A stretch of DNA of 64,000 bases from Dissulfurirhabdus thermomarina. GTDB lineage: Bacteria > Desulfobacterota > Dissulfuribacteria > Dissulfuribacterales > Dissulfurirhabdaceae. Where the stretch lies: positions 246,001 to 310,000 of the forward strand of contig NZ_JAATWC010000001.1 in assembly GCF_012979235.1 (NCBI RefSeq), written 5' to 3'. Position 1 is the stretch's first letter; every line of letters starts with the position of its first letter. The notes beneath the pieces are model-generated. The model was not told the DNA's origin, searched no databases, and saw nothing but the letters and a program-made list of their open reading frames with translations. A program made the position numbers and the translations under genes. Below are positions 16,771-24,746 of the stretch, piece after piece.

Positions 16771-17913
16771 ATGCCGGTGGCCTTCGTCGACCTCGCGGCC
16801 CAGTTCCGGCGCCTCGAGCCGGAAATCCGGGCGGCCGTGGAGGCCGTGCTCCGGCACGGGCGCTACGTCATGGGGCCCGAGGTGGAGGCGCTCGAGGCGG
16901 AGCTCGCCCGCCGGGCCGGGACGGCCCATGCCGTGGCCTGTTCCAGCGGGACCGACGCCCTCCTCCTCCCGCTCATGGCCTGGGGGATCGGCCCCGGCGA
17001 CGCCGTCTTCACCACCCCCTTCACCTTCGTCGCCACCGCCGAGGTCATCGCGCTCGCCGGCGCGGAGCCGGTCTTCGTGGACATCGACCCGGCCACCTTC
17101 AACCTGGACCCGGCGGCCCTGCCGGCCGCGGTGGCCCGGGTGCGCCGGGAGGGCCGCCTCCGGCCCCGGGCCGTGATCCCGGTGGATCTCTTCGGCCTCC
17201 CGGCCGACTACGACCGGATCCGACCGGTGGCCGAGGCCGAGGGGCTCCGGGTCTTGGAGGACGCGGCCCAGGCCTTCGGGGCCGCCTACCGGGGCCGTCC
17301 CGCCGGGGGGCTCGGCGACGCCGGGGCCACGAGTTTCTACCCGGCCAAGCCCCTGGGGGCCTACGGCGACGGCGGGGCGGTCTTCACCGACGACGCCGAC
17401 CTGGCCGGTCTCCTCCGATCCATCCGCGTCCACGGGCAGGAGGGCCACCAGTACGAGAACGTGCGGATCGGGCTGAACGCCCGGCTCGACACCCTCCAGG
17501 CGGCAGTGCTCCTGGTCAAGCTCCGGGCCTTCGACGCCGAGCTGGCGGCCCGGCAGCGGGTGGCGGACTACTACGGGGCGGCCCTCGAGGGCGTGGTCCA
17601 GGTGCCGGAGGTGCCGGAGGGGTGCCGGAGCGCCTGGGCCCAGTACAGCGTGCTGCTGCCGGAGGGCACCGACCGGGAGGCGCTTCGCGCCCGCCTCCTG
17701 GAGCGGGGGATTCCCACCATGGTCTACTACCCGAAGCCGCTCCATCTCCAGCGGGCCTTCGCCGGCCTGGGCCACCGGGAGGGGGACTTCCCGGCGGCCG
17801 AGGCCGCCTCCCGCCGGGTCCTCAGCCTGCCCATGCACCCGGATCTGTCGGAGGCCGACCTCCGGGAGGTCACGGGGGCCCTCCGGGCCGCGCTCGGGGA
17901 GGCCGGGCGATGA
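16771..17913 (+). CDS. DegT/DnrJ/EryC1-family sugar aminotransferase (WbpE-like)
   Basis: 380 aa PLP enzyme that aminates a nucleotide keto-sugar. The PLP lysine is K193 in YPAKPLGAYGDGGA; SSGTDALLL, EDAAQAFGA and the C-terminal GIPTMVYYPKPLHLQ are typical of the WbpE subgroup, which makes a 3-amino group on UDP-GlcNAc-3-keto-uronate. It lies between ahcY and a UDP-GlcNAc 6-dehydrogenase, which supports a uronic-acid substrate. The partner oxidase (WbpB) is not seen in the window, so the exact substrate is open. Its stop overlaps the next start (ATGA). Confidence 0.85.
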   Translation: MPVAFVDLAAQFRRLEPEIRAAVEAVLRHGRYVMGPEVEALEAELARRAGTAHAVACSSGTDALLLPLMAWGIGPGDAVFTTPFTFVATAEVIALAGAEPVFVDIDPATFNLDPAALPAAVARVRREGRLRPRAVIPVDLFGLPADYDRIRPVAEAEGLRVLEDAAQAFGAAYRGRPAGGLGDAGATSFYPAKPLGAYGDGGAVFTDDADLAGLLRSIRVHGQEGHQYENVRIGLNARLDTLQAAVLLVKLRAFDAELAARQRVADYYGAALEGVVQVPEVPEGCRSAWAQYSVLLPEGTDREALRARLLERGIPTMVYYPKPLHLQRAFAGLGHREGDFPAAEAASRRVLSLPMHPDLSEADLREVTGALRAALGEAGR

Positions 17914-19211
17914 GTCTCCTCCGGCGGATCCGCGCCCGGGAGGCCCGGGTCGGGGTCATCGGCCTCGGCTACGTGGGGTTGCCCCTGGCGCTGGCCTTCT
18001 GCCGGGCGGGGTTCCGGGTGACGGGCTTCGACGTGGACGAGGAGAAGGTCCGCCGCCTCGCCCGGGGCGAGAGCTACATCCGCCACGTGCCGTCCGACCG
18101 GATCTCCGCCTGCGGCGACCGCTTCACCCCCACGGCGGATTTTGCGCGCCTGGCCGAGGTGGACTGCATCCTCGTCTGCGTCCCCACGCCGCTCACCCGG
18201 CACCGGGAGCCCGACATGACCTATGTCTTCGGCACGGCCCGGACCGTGGCCCGCCACCTCCGGAAGGGGCAGCTCGTGGTGCTCGAGTCCACCACCTACC
18301 CGGGGACCACCGACGAGGACCTCCGGGCCATCCTGGAGGAGAGCGGGCTTCGCGCGGGGCGCGACTTCCACCTCGCCTACTCCCCGGAGCGCGAGGATCC
18401 GAACAACCCGGACTACTCCACCACCGACATTCCGAAGGTGGTGGGGGGGCTCACGCCGGGTTGCCTGCGGGCGGCCCGGGCCCTCTACGACTGCGTGGTG
18501 GTCCGGACCGTCCCCGTCTCCTCCACCCGGGCCGCCGAGGCCGCCAAGCTCCTCGAGAACATCTACCGGGCCGTGAACATCGCCCTGGTCAACGAGCTCA
18601 AGGTCCTCTTCGACCGGATGGGGATCGACGTGTGGGAGGTGATCGAGGCGGCCAAGACCAAGCCCTTCGGCTTCCAGGCCTTCTACCCGGGTCCGGGGCT
18701 CGGGGGGCACTGCATCCCCATCGACCCCTTCTATCTCTCCTGGAAGGCCCGGGAGTACGACCTTTCCACCCGGTTCATCGAGCTGGCCGGCGAGGTCAAC
18801 ACGCGGATGCCCTACCACGTGGTGGAGAAGACCGTGGCGGCCTTGAACGCCCGCGGGAAAAGCATCAAGGGCGCCCGCATCCTGATCCTCGGCCTCGCCT
18901 ACAAGCGGGACGTGGACGACATCCGGGAATCGCCGTCCCTGAAGTTGATCGAGCTGTTCCAGGACAGGGGGGCCCGGGTGGCCTACAGCGATCCTTATGT
19001 CCCTCGGACTCACCGGATGCGGAGGTACGACTTTCGCATGCGCTCGGTGCCCCTGACGCCGGCGAACCTGAAGAGACACGATTGCGTGGTGGTGGCCACG
19101 GATCATTCCTCCGTGGATTACCGGATGGTGGCCGAACACGCGGCCCTCGTGATCGATACCCGAAACGTCGTGCCCGGCGCGGGGCGGCGGAAAAACATCG
19201 TGAAAGCCTGA
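17910..19211 (+). CDS. wbpA: UDP-N-acetylglucosamine 6-dehydrogenase (TviB/WbpA type)
   Basis: 433 aa NAD-dependent dehydrogenase of the UDP-Glc/GDP-Man family. The N-terminal Rossmann motif VGVIGLGYVGLPLA, the hinge AEAAKLLENIYRAVNIALVNEL, and the catalytic Cys268 in GPGLGGHCIPIDP are present; the C-terminal Rossmann half is ILILGLAYKRDVDDIRESP. The long FYPGPGLGGHCIP plus YLSWKARE pattern is that of the UDP-GlcNAc group. It converts UDP-GlcNAc to UDP-GlcNAcA. It is translationally coupled to the upstream aminotransferase and followed by a C4-epimerase, the order seen for TviB-TviC in Vi-antigen synthesis. Confidence 0.85.
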   Translation: MSLLRRIRAREARVGVIGLGYVGLPLALAFCRAGFRVTGFDVDEEKVRRLARGESYIRHVPSDRISACGDRFTPTADFARLAEVDCILVCVPTPLTRHREPDMTYVFGTARTVARHLRKGQLVVLESTTYPGTTDEDLRAILEESGLRAGRDFHLAYSPEREDPNNPDYSTTDIPKVVGGLTPGCLRAARALYDCVVVRTVPVSSTRAAEAAKLLENIYRAVNIALVNELKVLFDRMGIDVWEVIEAAKTKPFGFQAFYPGPGLGGHCIPIDPFYLSWKAREYDLSTRFIELAGEVNTRMPYHVVEKTVAALNARGKSIKGARILILGLAYKRDVDDIRESPSLKLIELFQDRGARVAYSDPYVPRTHRMRRYDFRMRSVPLTPANLKRHDCVVVATDHSSVDYRMVAEHAALVIDTRNVVPGAGRRKNIVKA

Positions 19212-19232
19212 AGGCACCCGGGAGGGTCTGGA

Positions 19233-20264
19233 TTGAAAATCGACGAGATCAAGCACGGCTTGCGCCGCGCCCCGAAGCGGTGGCTCGTTACGGGGGTGGC
19301 CGGGTTCATCGGCGCCAACCTGCTCGAGGCGCTCTTGGAACTGGACCAGGAAGTCGTCGGCCTGGACAACTTCGCCACGGGCCACCGGCGGAACCTGGAT
19401 GATGTCCAGTGGAGCGTCGGCGAGGAGGCGTGGGCCAGGTTCCGTTTCGTGGAAGGTGACATCCGGGACCTGGATACGTGCCGGGCCGTGTGCGAGTCCG
19501 TCGACATCGTCTTGCACCAGGCCGCTCTCGGAAGTGTCCCGAGGTCCATCGAGGACCCCATCCGGACGAACCAGGCCAACATAGACGGATTTCTCAACAT
19601 GCTGGTGGCCGCCCGGGATGCCGGCGTCCGCCGTTTCGTGTACGCGGCGTCGTCGTCGACCTACGGCGACCACCCGGCGTTGCCGAAGCGGGAGGACGTG
19701 GTGGGGCGACCTCTCTCCCCCTATGCCGTCACCAAGCGGGTCAACGAGATGTACGCGGAGGTGTTCGCGAGGGTCTACGGGTTCGCCTCCATCGGGCTGC
19801 GGTATTTCAACATCTTCGGCAGGCGGCAGGACCCGAACGGGGCCTATGCCGCCGTGATTCCAAGGTGGATCGGGGAACTGTTGGCCGGCCGCCGGCCCGT
19901 CATCTTCGGAGATGGGAAGACGAGCCGGGACTTCTGTTACATTGACAATGCCATCCAGGCCAACTTGCTGGCGGCGATGGTCGAAGACGAGGCGGCCGTC
20001 AACCAGGTTTACAATATCGCCGTCAACGCCCAAACGAGCTTGTATGAGCTTTTCACCAAGATCCGGGAGGCCCTTTCCGTCTATGTCCCGGCTCTCGGGG
20101 AGGTGGAGCCGGAATACGGAGATTTCAGGCCCGGGGACGTACGCCATTCCCGGGCGAGCATCGACAAGGCCGCCGCCTTGCTGGGCTATGCCCCGACGCA
20201 TGACGTGGATGCCGGACTTTCGGAAACGGTGCAGTGGTATTTCCGGAAATGGGAGCGTCGCTGA
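19233..20264 (+). CDS. wbpP: UDP-GlcNAc/GlcNAcA C4-epimerase (WbpP/TviC type)
   Basis: 343 aa extended short-chain dehydrogenase. Motifs: [16 protein letters not shown] (nucleotide-binding), [39 protein letters not shown], and catalytic Tyr164/Lys168 in YAVTK. GYFNIFG-type [19 protein letters not shown] matches the WbpP/TviC subgroup acting on N-acetylated sugars. TTG 19233 is the likely start: GGAGG sits about seven bases ahead and no ATG occurs before the nucleotide-binding motif. Paired with the dehydrogenase it would give UDP-GalNAcA. Confidence 0.85.
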   Translation: MKIDEIKHGLRRAPKRWLVTGVAGFIGANLLEALLELDQEVVGLDNFATGHRRNLDDVQWSVGEEAWARFRFVEGDIRDLDTCRAVCESVDIVLHQAALGSVPRSIEDPIRTNQANIDGFLNMLVAARDAGVRRFVYAASSSTYGDHPALPKREDVVGRPLSPYAVTKRVNEMYAEVFARVYGFASIGLRYFNIFGRRQDPNGAYAAVIPRWIGELLAGRRPVIFGDGKTSRDFCYIDNAIQANLLAAMVEDEAAVNQVYNIAVNAQTSLYELFTKIREALSVYVPALGEVEPEYGDFRPGDVRHSRASIDKAAALLGYAPTHDVDAGLSETVQWYFRKWERR

Positions 20265-20315
20265 TGGGGCCACCGTTGCTTCGGGGTGCCGGTGGACCAG
20301 GAGGAGTAAGGCGTC

Positions 20316-21179
20316 ATGACCGGTAGGGCCGGGTTTTCTGTTGTTGCCGAACCGAAGGAAGGGCGCTCAGACTGCGAGGGCCTTCCCGGCGAGATCCACT
20401 TGGTGGATCTCCTCCACGTCTTGTGGCTGCACAAGGCCCTCTTCGCGTTTTGCCTCTTGCTCTTCCCCTGTTCGGCGGGCTTTTGGTGGTATGCGAAGGG
20501 TCCCGCCTATCGAAGCGAGGCCACCGTCGCCGTGGGCCGGCTGACTCTCCCCGGGTTGGCCGGCGGCGCCGGCTTGAGGGTCTTCCTCGAGGATCCCGTC
20601 CTGCTCAAGGCACGGCTCTCGCTTCGGTACAAGGGAGAAGGGTTGGAGGTTCGGCCCGGCTCGGACCTCGGCCGCGGCCTCCTGGAGCTCTGTGTGCAGG
20701 CATCGTCTCCGGCCGCCGCGCAGCAAACTCTGGAACGGATCTTGGCCGACCTCTTGGCCGAACATCGAAGGCGCTTTGCCGCCTACCAGGGCTACCTTCG
20801 AGACGCCGCGGCGCTTCTCGACGTGACCGACGCCGATGGGGCGCGAGCGCGGCAGGGCCCCCCGACGCTCGGGCGCGCCGCCGTCTCCGGGATCACCGGC
20901 CGGGGAACGGGCCGGGGAGAAACGGCGGGAGGACTTCACGGCTTCCCGGGGCGCCTTCTGGTCTTGGGGGCCCAGGAGCCCTTTTCCTGCCCGACGCGGG
21001 TGCTCGAGGCACCGACGCTGCCCGGCGACGAAACAGGGCCGGGCCTTCCCCTCGTCTTGGTCCTTGGGCTTGTATTGGGGGGCGCGGTGGGCGCCTTGTC
21101 ATGCCTGTTCCTCGAGGCCCTGCCCGGGATGCGCCGGCGGTTTGCATGCCTCCAGGCCCGAGGGGAAGGTCGTTCATGA
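20316..21179 (+). CDS. Short Wzz-like polysaccharide chain-length protein
   Basis: 287 aa. Layout fits the polysaccharide co-polymerase family: a cytoplasmic start with EIHLVDLLHVLWLHK, a first membrane segment (about 42-60), a periplasmic region, then a proline-containing approach (VLEAPTLPGDETGPG) and a second membrane segment (about 240-262). The periplasmic part is only about 180 residues and has little coiled coil, shorter than usual Wzz proteins; part of it (GARARQGPP to GETAGGLHG) is low-complexity Gly/Arg. GGAGGAG precedes the ATG. It overlaps the sulfotransferase start (ATGA). Function by homology and position only. Confidence 0.6.
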   Translation: MTGRAGFSVVAEPKEGRSDCEGLPGEIHLVDLLHVLWLHKALFAFCLLLFPCSAGFWWYAKGPAYRSEATVAVGRLTLPGLAGGAGLRVFLEDPVLLKARLSLRYKGEGLEVRPGSDLGRGLLELCVQASSPAAAQQTLERILADLLAEHRRRFAAYQGYLRDAAALLDVTDADGARARQGPPTLGRAAVSGITGRGTGRGETAGGLHGFPGRLLVLGAQEPFSCPTRVLEAPTLPGDETGPGLPLVLVLGLVLGGAVGALSCLFLEALPGMRRRFACLQARGEGRS

Positions 21180-22066
21180 AAACGGCACGTCCCAAGAAGA
21201 CAAGGGGCATACCGCCCGTCATCATCTGCGGGATGCATCGATCCGGGACCTCGCTTGTGGCGCGGATCCTCGAGGCGGCCGGTCTTTTTATCGGGAAGCG
21301 GAAGGACCGGAATTCCGAGGCGTTGTTCTTTTCCAGGATCAACGACTGGATACTGCGGCGGTGTGGGGGGAGTTGGGACTTCCCCGGACCGGTACGTTGG
21401 CTGTGGCGCAGCGAGGAGCTCCGGGCTCTGGTGCTCGATATGCTCGACGGGTGGCTCAAGCACCCACTGGCCATCCAGTACCTGGGGCTGGGGGCCTGGG
21501 TGAGGTACGGGGATGTCCGGGCACTCGAAAGGCCATGGGGCTGGAAGGATCCCCGCAGCACGCTGCTCTTGCCTTTGTGGACGGAGGTCTTCCCGGATGC
21601 GAAGGTCGTGTACGTGGAACGACACGGGGTGGACGTCGCTCGTAGCCTGTTCGTTCGGGCGCACCGGGAGGTCCAGATCCAGCGGAGGCGCTACGCGCGT
21701 GCCGGATGGTTGTATCTGCTGTACCAGAGGTACCGGTCACGGGGGTTTTCCGGCTCGGCCAGGTGCCTGGATCTGGAGGGAGGATTTGAATTGTGGGAGG
21801 AATACGTCTTGGCGGCCGGCAGACATGCTGAAGCCCTGTCGGGGCGTTTTTTTTCAGTCCCATACGAAAAGTTTGTGCAGGATCCCGAGGCCTGGTTGCG
21901 GGATTTGTGCGCTTTTTGCGGGCTGGAACCCGGTCAGAAACAGATCGAGACATGCCGCCGGCTCGTGGACGGCGGCCGGGCACACGCTTACCGCCACGAC
22001 GAGGCGCTCGTCCAGTTTGCCCTGGAACACGACGATCGGCTCGGGCCGTACAAGTCGAAACCTTGA
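21176..22066 (+). CDS. Sulfotransferase-family protein
   Basis: 296 aa. The 5'-phosphosulfate loop is GMHRSGTSLVARIL (19-32), and the 3'-phosphate site is seen in VVYVERHGVDVARSL (about 140-154, Arg and Ser spaced as in the family). WGWKDPRSTLLLP between them is also typical. The family moves a sulfuryl group from PAPS to carbohydrate or other hydroxyls. Its place in a polysaccharide locus, with APS kinase 7 kb upstream, points to sulfation of the surface glycan. It is coupled to the Wzz-like gene upstream and abuts the Wzy-like gene downstream. Confidence 0.8.
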   Translation: MKTARPKKTRGIPPVIICGMHRSGTSLVARILEAAGLFIGKRKDRNSEALFFSRINDWILRRCGGSWDFPGPVRWLWRSEELRALVLDMLDGWLKHPLAIQYLGLGAWVRYGDVRALERPWGWKDPRSTLLLPLWTEVFPDAKVVYVERHGVDVARSLFVRAHREVQIQRRRYARAGWLYLLYQRYRSRGFSGSARCLDLEGGFELWEEYVLAAGRHAEALSGRFFSVPYEKFVQDPEAWLRDLCAFCGLEPGQKQIETCRRLVDGGRAHAYRHDEALVQFALEHDDRLGPYKSKP

Positions 22067-22092
22067 AGTATCTTCCAGTGTCGGAACGTTTG

Positions 22093-23388
22093 ATGATGCG
22101 TTTCCCCTTCGGCGTTATTTTCGGCTGTCTTTTGCTGATTGTGCTGATATTTTTCCCGTTGGCGCATCATGAAATCAAGTTGTCTCTTTTCGGCGTTGCA
22201 GCTTTCCTGGTGCTTGCCAGAAGCATAGTGCTAGAAGGCCGGATTGGTTTGGCCCGGGAAGTATGGTTTTGGTTCATGTGGTACGTCATTTGCGGTTCTT
22301 TTTACGCGTTATATGGAGCTGTCGAGAGAAATCCAGGTGCATTCTTCTCCCTTGCCATTTATTTGGTGTGGCCGGTCGTCTACGTTGGCCTGGTCGCTGG
22401 CGCCGCTCTTGACGACAGATTCATCCGCTGGCTTTTGCGGACCTGCGTGGTGGGGCTCTTTTTGGTTTCCGCCTTGGGTGTCATGGCGGTTTTGGGGGGG
22501 ATTGGATGGATATCGGCCGACTACGTGCCCCTTTTGAGCCAGGATCAAGCCGTTGTTTTATTCCCCGGCCTTTCTCGCATGCGTTATCGGCCGATTTCGT
22601 CACTTTTTTTCCTTCTACCCTTCGTCGCCACGAGCCTTATGGCGCCCCGCTCGTGCTGGGACCAAGTTGCAAGCCGGGGCCTGAGATGGTTGGCCTTATT
22701 GTTGGGGACCTTTGTGGTGTTCGCCTCTGGCCGGCGGGCCTTGATGCTGGTCGCGGTTGTCGGACCCTTGTTGGGATTCCTGCTGTTGTTCACGTCGACG
22801 GGGGTCTCGCGCCGCGCCTTTTTCCAAGTCCTGTTGGCCATCATCGGCGGCATTTGCCTGCTCATAGCGCTCCCTCCTATAAGCCTTCAAGGGATATGGC
22901 AGTGGTTTTGGGGCGGATTCAACCCGGCCCAGGATACAAGTGCCGCGATCCGGGGGGCACAGGGCGACTTTTTGACGAAGGCATGGCTTTCTGCTCCATA
23001 CCTGGGGCATGGACTTGGATCGGTGGCGCCGGTCGTGCGATCTTCGGCCCGGCCATGGCAGTATGAGTTGCAATACCACTTGCTTCTCTTCCAGACGGGA
23101 TTGGTGGGAGTGGCCTGCTATTCGGCCGGGATTCTTTGGATGATCGGCAAGGCTTACAAGATTTCCGCTGCGGATCCCGGGCCCGGCGCCTTTTTGATCC
23201 CCACGATAGCCGGACTGGCGGGAGTCTTGATCGGGAATGCCTCCAACCCCTACCTGCAAGCGTATGGGGCCTTGTGGATGGTCTTCCTGCCCTTGGCAAT
23301 CATCAATCATTGGTGCCTGCATGTCCGGGGGCCCAAGCGCCCATCGGGATGCATCATGGCACGAGAGTCTCCCCTGATCGTTTCATGA
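22093..23388 (+). CDS. Wzy/O-antigen ligase-like membrane protein
   Basis: 431 aa with about eleven hydrophobic segments, e.g. FGVIFGCLLLIVLIFF, LALLLGTFVVFAS and FFQVLLAIIGGICLLIAL. The short FASGRRALMLVAVVGPLLG stretch matches the O-antigen ligase (Wzy_C) pattern, and a large soluble loop (about 280-340) with GHGLGSV follows. It probably polymerises repeat units at the periplasmic face. Start is uncertain: a TTG at 22063 overlaps the preceding stop, while ATG 22093 gives a clean membrane start. Base composition is visibly more A/T-rich than most of the window, suggesting transfer. The stop overlaps the next start (ATGA). Confidence 0.7.
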   Translation: MMRFPFGVIFGCLLLIVLIFFPLAHHEIKLSLFGVAAFLVLARSIVLEGRIGLAREVWFWFMWYVICGSFYALYGAVERNPGAFFSLAIYLVWPVVYVGLVAGAALDDRFIRWLLRTCVVGLFLVSALGVMAVLGGIGWISADYVPLLSQDQAVVLFPGLSRMRYRPISSLFFLLPFVATSLMAPRSCWDQVASRGLRWLALLLGTFVVFASGRRALMLVAVVGPLLGFLLLFTSTGVSRRAFFQVLLAIIGGICLLIALPPISLQGIWQWFWGGFNPAQDTSAAIRGAQGDFLTKAWLSAPYLGHGLGSVAPVVRSSARPWQYELQYHLLLFQTGLVGVACYSAGILWMIGKAYKISAADPGPGAFLIPTIAGLAGVLIGNASNPYLQAYGALWMVFLPLAIINHWCLHVRGPKRPSGCIMARESPLIVS

Positions 23389-24461
23389 AAATCCTGGCCT
23401 TGACCCGTTATTCATCGCTCGGGGCGAGCAGCCGGGTGCGCTCTTATCAATTTTTTGAATATTTTCAGGAGCATGGTGTTGATGTGCGGTGTTGCCCGTT
23501 TTTCGATGCCGCTTACTTGGCCAACCTCTATGGAGCGGGGAGGCGTGATTGGGGCAACCTTTGGCGTGCATATTCCAGAAGGATTGGAGCCAGCTGGGGG
23601 CAACGGCGCAAGGAAATCGATCTCTTGTGGATCGAAAAAGAAGTTTTGCCCTGGCTGCCGGCGCCAGTGGAACGCTTTCTTTGGCTGTCACGTTTTCCTT
23701 ACGTCGTAGATTATGATGACGCCGTTTTTCATAATTATGATTTGCATCCTTCTGGTTTTGTGCGGCGCCTGTTGGGGCGAAAGATTGACAGCATCATGGC
23801 CGGCGCTGAGCTCGTAACCGCCGGCAATGCTTACCTTGGAGAACGTGCAAGGCGGGCGGGCGCCAAACGGGTTGAAATAGTGCCAAGTGTAGTCGATACA
23901 GAGAAATTCCGGCCCAAATTTGTGCCGGGGGGCGAGGTCTTTACCATCGGGTGGATTGGGACTCCTTTTACGGCCAGGTACCTGGACCTGGTGGCAGGTT
24001 CCTTGGCGGAAGTGTGCAAGGGGAGGGGGCGGGTTGTATTGGTCGGGGCAGGCGCCGTTTCACTGCCGGGGGTACCCGTGGAGGTCCGTCCCTGGTCCGA
24101 GGACACCGAGGTGGCCGAGATCCAAAGTTTTGATGTCGGCATCATGCCATTGCCAGACGGGCCGTGGGAACGGGGGAAATGTGGCTACAAGCTTATCCAG
24201 TACATGGCTTGCGGTAAACCGGTGGTTGCTTCTCCTGTCGGGGCGAATCGAGAAATCGTTCGTGACGGTGAGACGGGATTTCTGGCGGATGGGCGAGATG
24301 GGTGGATATCGGCCCTCCAGGCCTTGATGAATGACCCGGGGAAGCGGATTCGAATGGGGCGTTCGGCGCGTGAAAGGGTCGTGGCCCATTATTCCCGGCA
24401 CGTCGTTGCCCCCCGGCTCCTACAGCTGCTGGAACAGGCCGCCGGCGCCGCGGTTGGGTGA
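23385..24461 (+). CDS. Glycosyltransferase, GT4-like (GT-B fold)
   Basis: 358 aa. The N-terminal half opens MKILALTRYSSLGASSRVRSY and the C-terminal half has the donor-site pattern of GT4 enzymes: IGWIGTPFTARYL, LVGAGAVSLPG, then the CGYKLIQYMACGKPVVASPVGANREIV block and GETGFLADG. The E-x7-E motif is replaced by KCGYKLIQYMA, as in several GT4 lineages. A cytoplasmic, membrane-associated enzyme that adds a sugar to the lipid-linked repeat is likely; donor and acceptor are unknown. It lies in the A/T-richer core of the locus and its stop is directly followed by a decayed fragment at 24462. Confidence 0.8.
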   Translation: MKILALTRYSSLGASSRVRSYQFFEYFQEHGVDVRCCPFFDAAYLANLYGAGRRDWGNLWRAYSRRIGASWGQRRKEIDLLWIEKEVLPWLPAPVERFLWLSRFPYVVDYDDAVFHNYDLHPSGFVRRLLGRKIDSIMAGAELVTAGNAYLGERARRAGAKRVEIVPSVVDTEKFRPKFVPGGEVFTIGWIGTPFTARYLDLVAGSLAEVCKGRGRVVLVGAGAVSLPGVPVEVRPWSEDTEVAEIQSFDVGIMPLPDGPWERGKCGYKLIQYMACGKPVVASPVGANREIVRDGETGFLADGRDGWISALQALMNDPGKRIRMGRSARERVVAHYSRHVVAPRLLQLLEQAAGAAVG

Positions 24462-24746
24462 ATGTCTGAAACCCGGGCCTTCGTCCTTGTTTGCCTCGGG
24501 TTGGGACTCGCCCTCGGTCGCATCTCCGAAAGCGATATAAGGAAAGGTATAGGGTCGGTCCCGCCCCGCCCGGGGGACTTTCCCGTGTTCGGACCCATTC
24601 GGCGCAAGTGGGAGGAACACCTTCCCGGCCGCCGGAATTGGCAGTATCCCCTCTGGAACGTGTTGATGTTTCAGGCCTGGATGGATAACGAAAGGGAGGC
24701 GGGGGCCGGGAGCGAACGATGGAAGCGTCCGGGGGTGCCGCCGTGA
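24462..24746 (+). pseudogene. Remnant of an asparagine synthetase (AsnB-type) C-terminus
   Basis: An open frame of 94 codons starting directly after the previous stop. The first 25 residues look like a hydrophobic out-of-context lead. Residues 42-76 (RRKWEEHLPGRRNWQYPLW, then NVLMFQAWMD) match the end of glutamine-dependent asparagine synthetases, which close with W-x-EH-x-x-GRRN...LW-x-x-LMF-x-x-W. The rest of that roughly 600-residue enzyme is missing. AsnB-like amidotransferases are common in polysaccharide loci, where they modify uronic acids. It is probably a deletion remnant, although a short translated product cannot be excluded; its stop overlaps a GTG of the next gene. Confidence 0.55.

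Noticed and set aside
14065..17838. Reverse open frame extending past the O-antigen ligase into ahcY and the aminotransferase gene
   Set aside because: Only the part to 15282 is the real membrane protein; the rest is antisense to ahcY and the WbpE-like gene.
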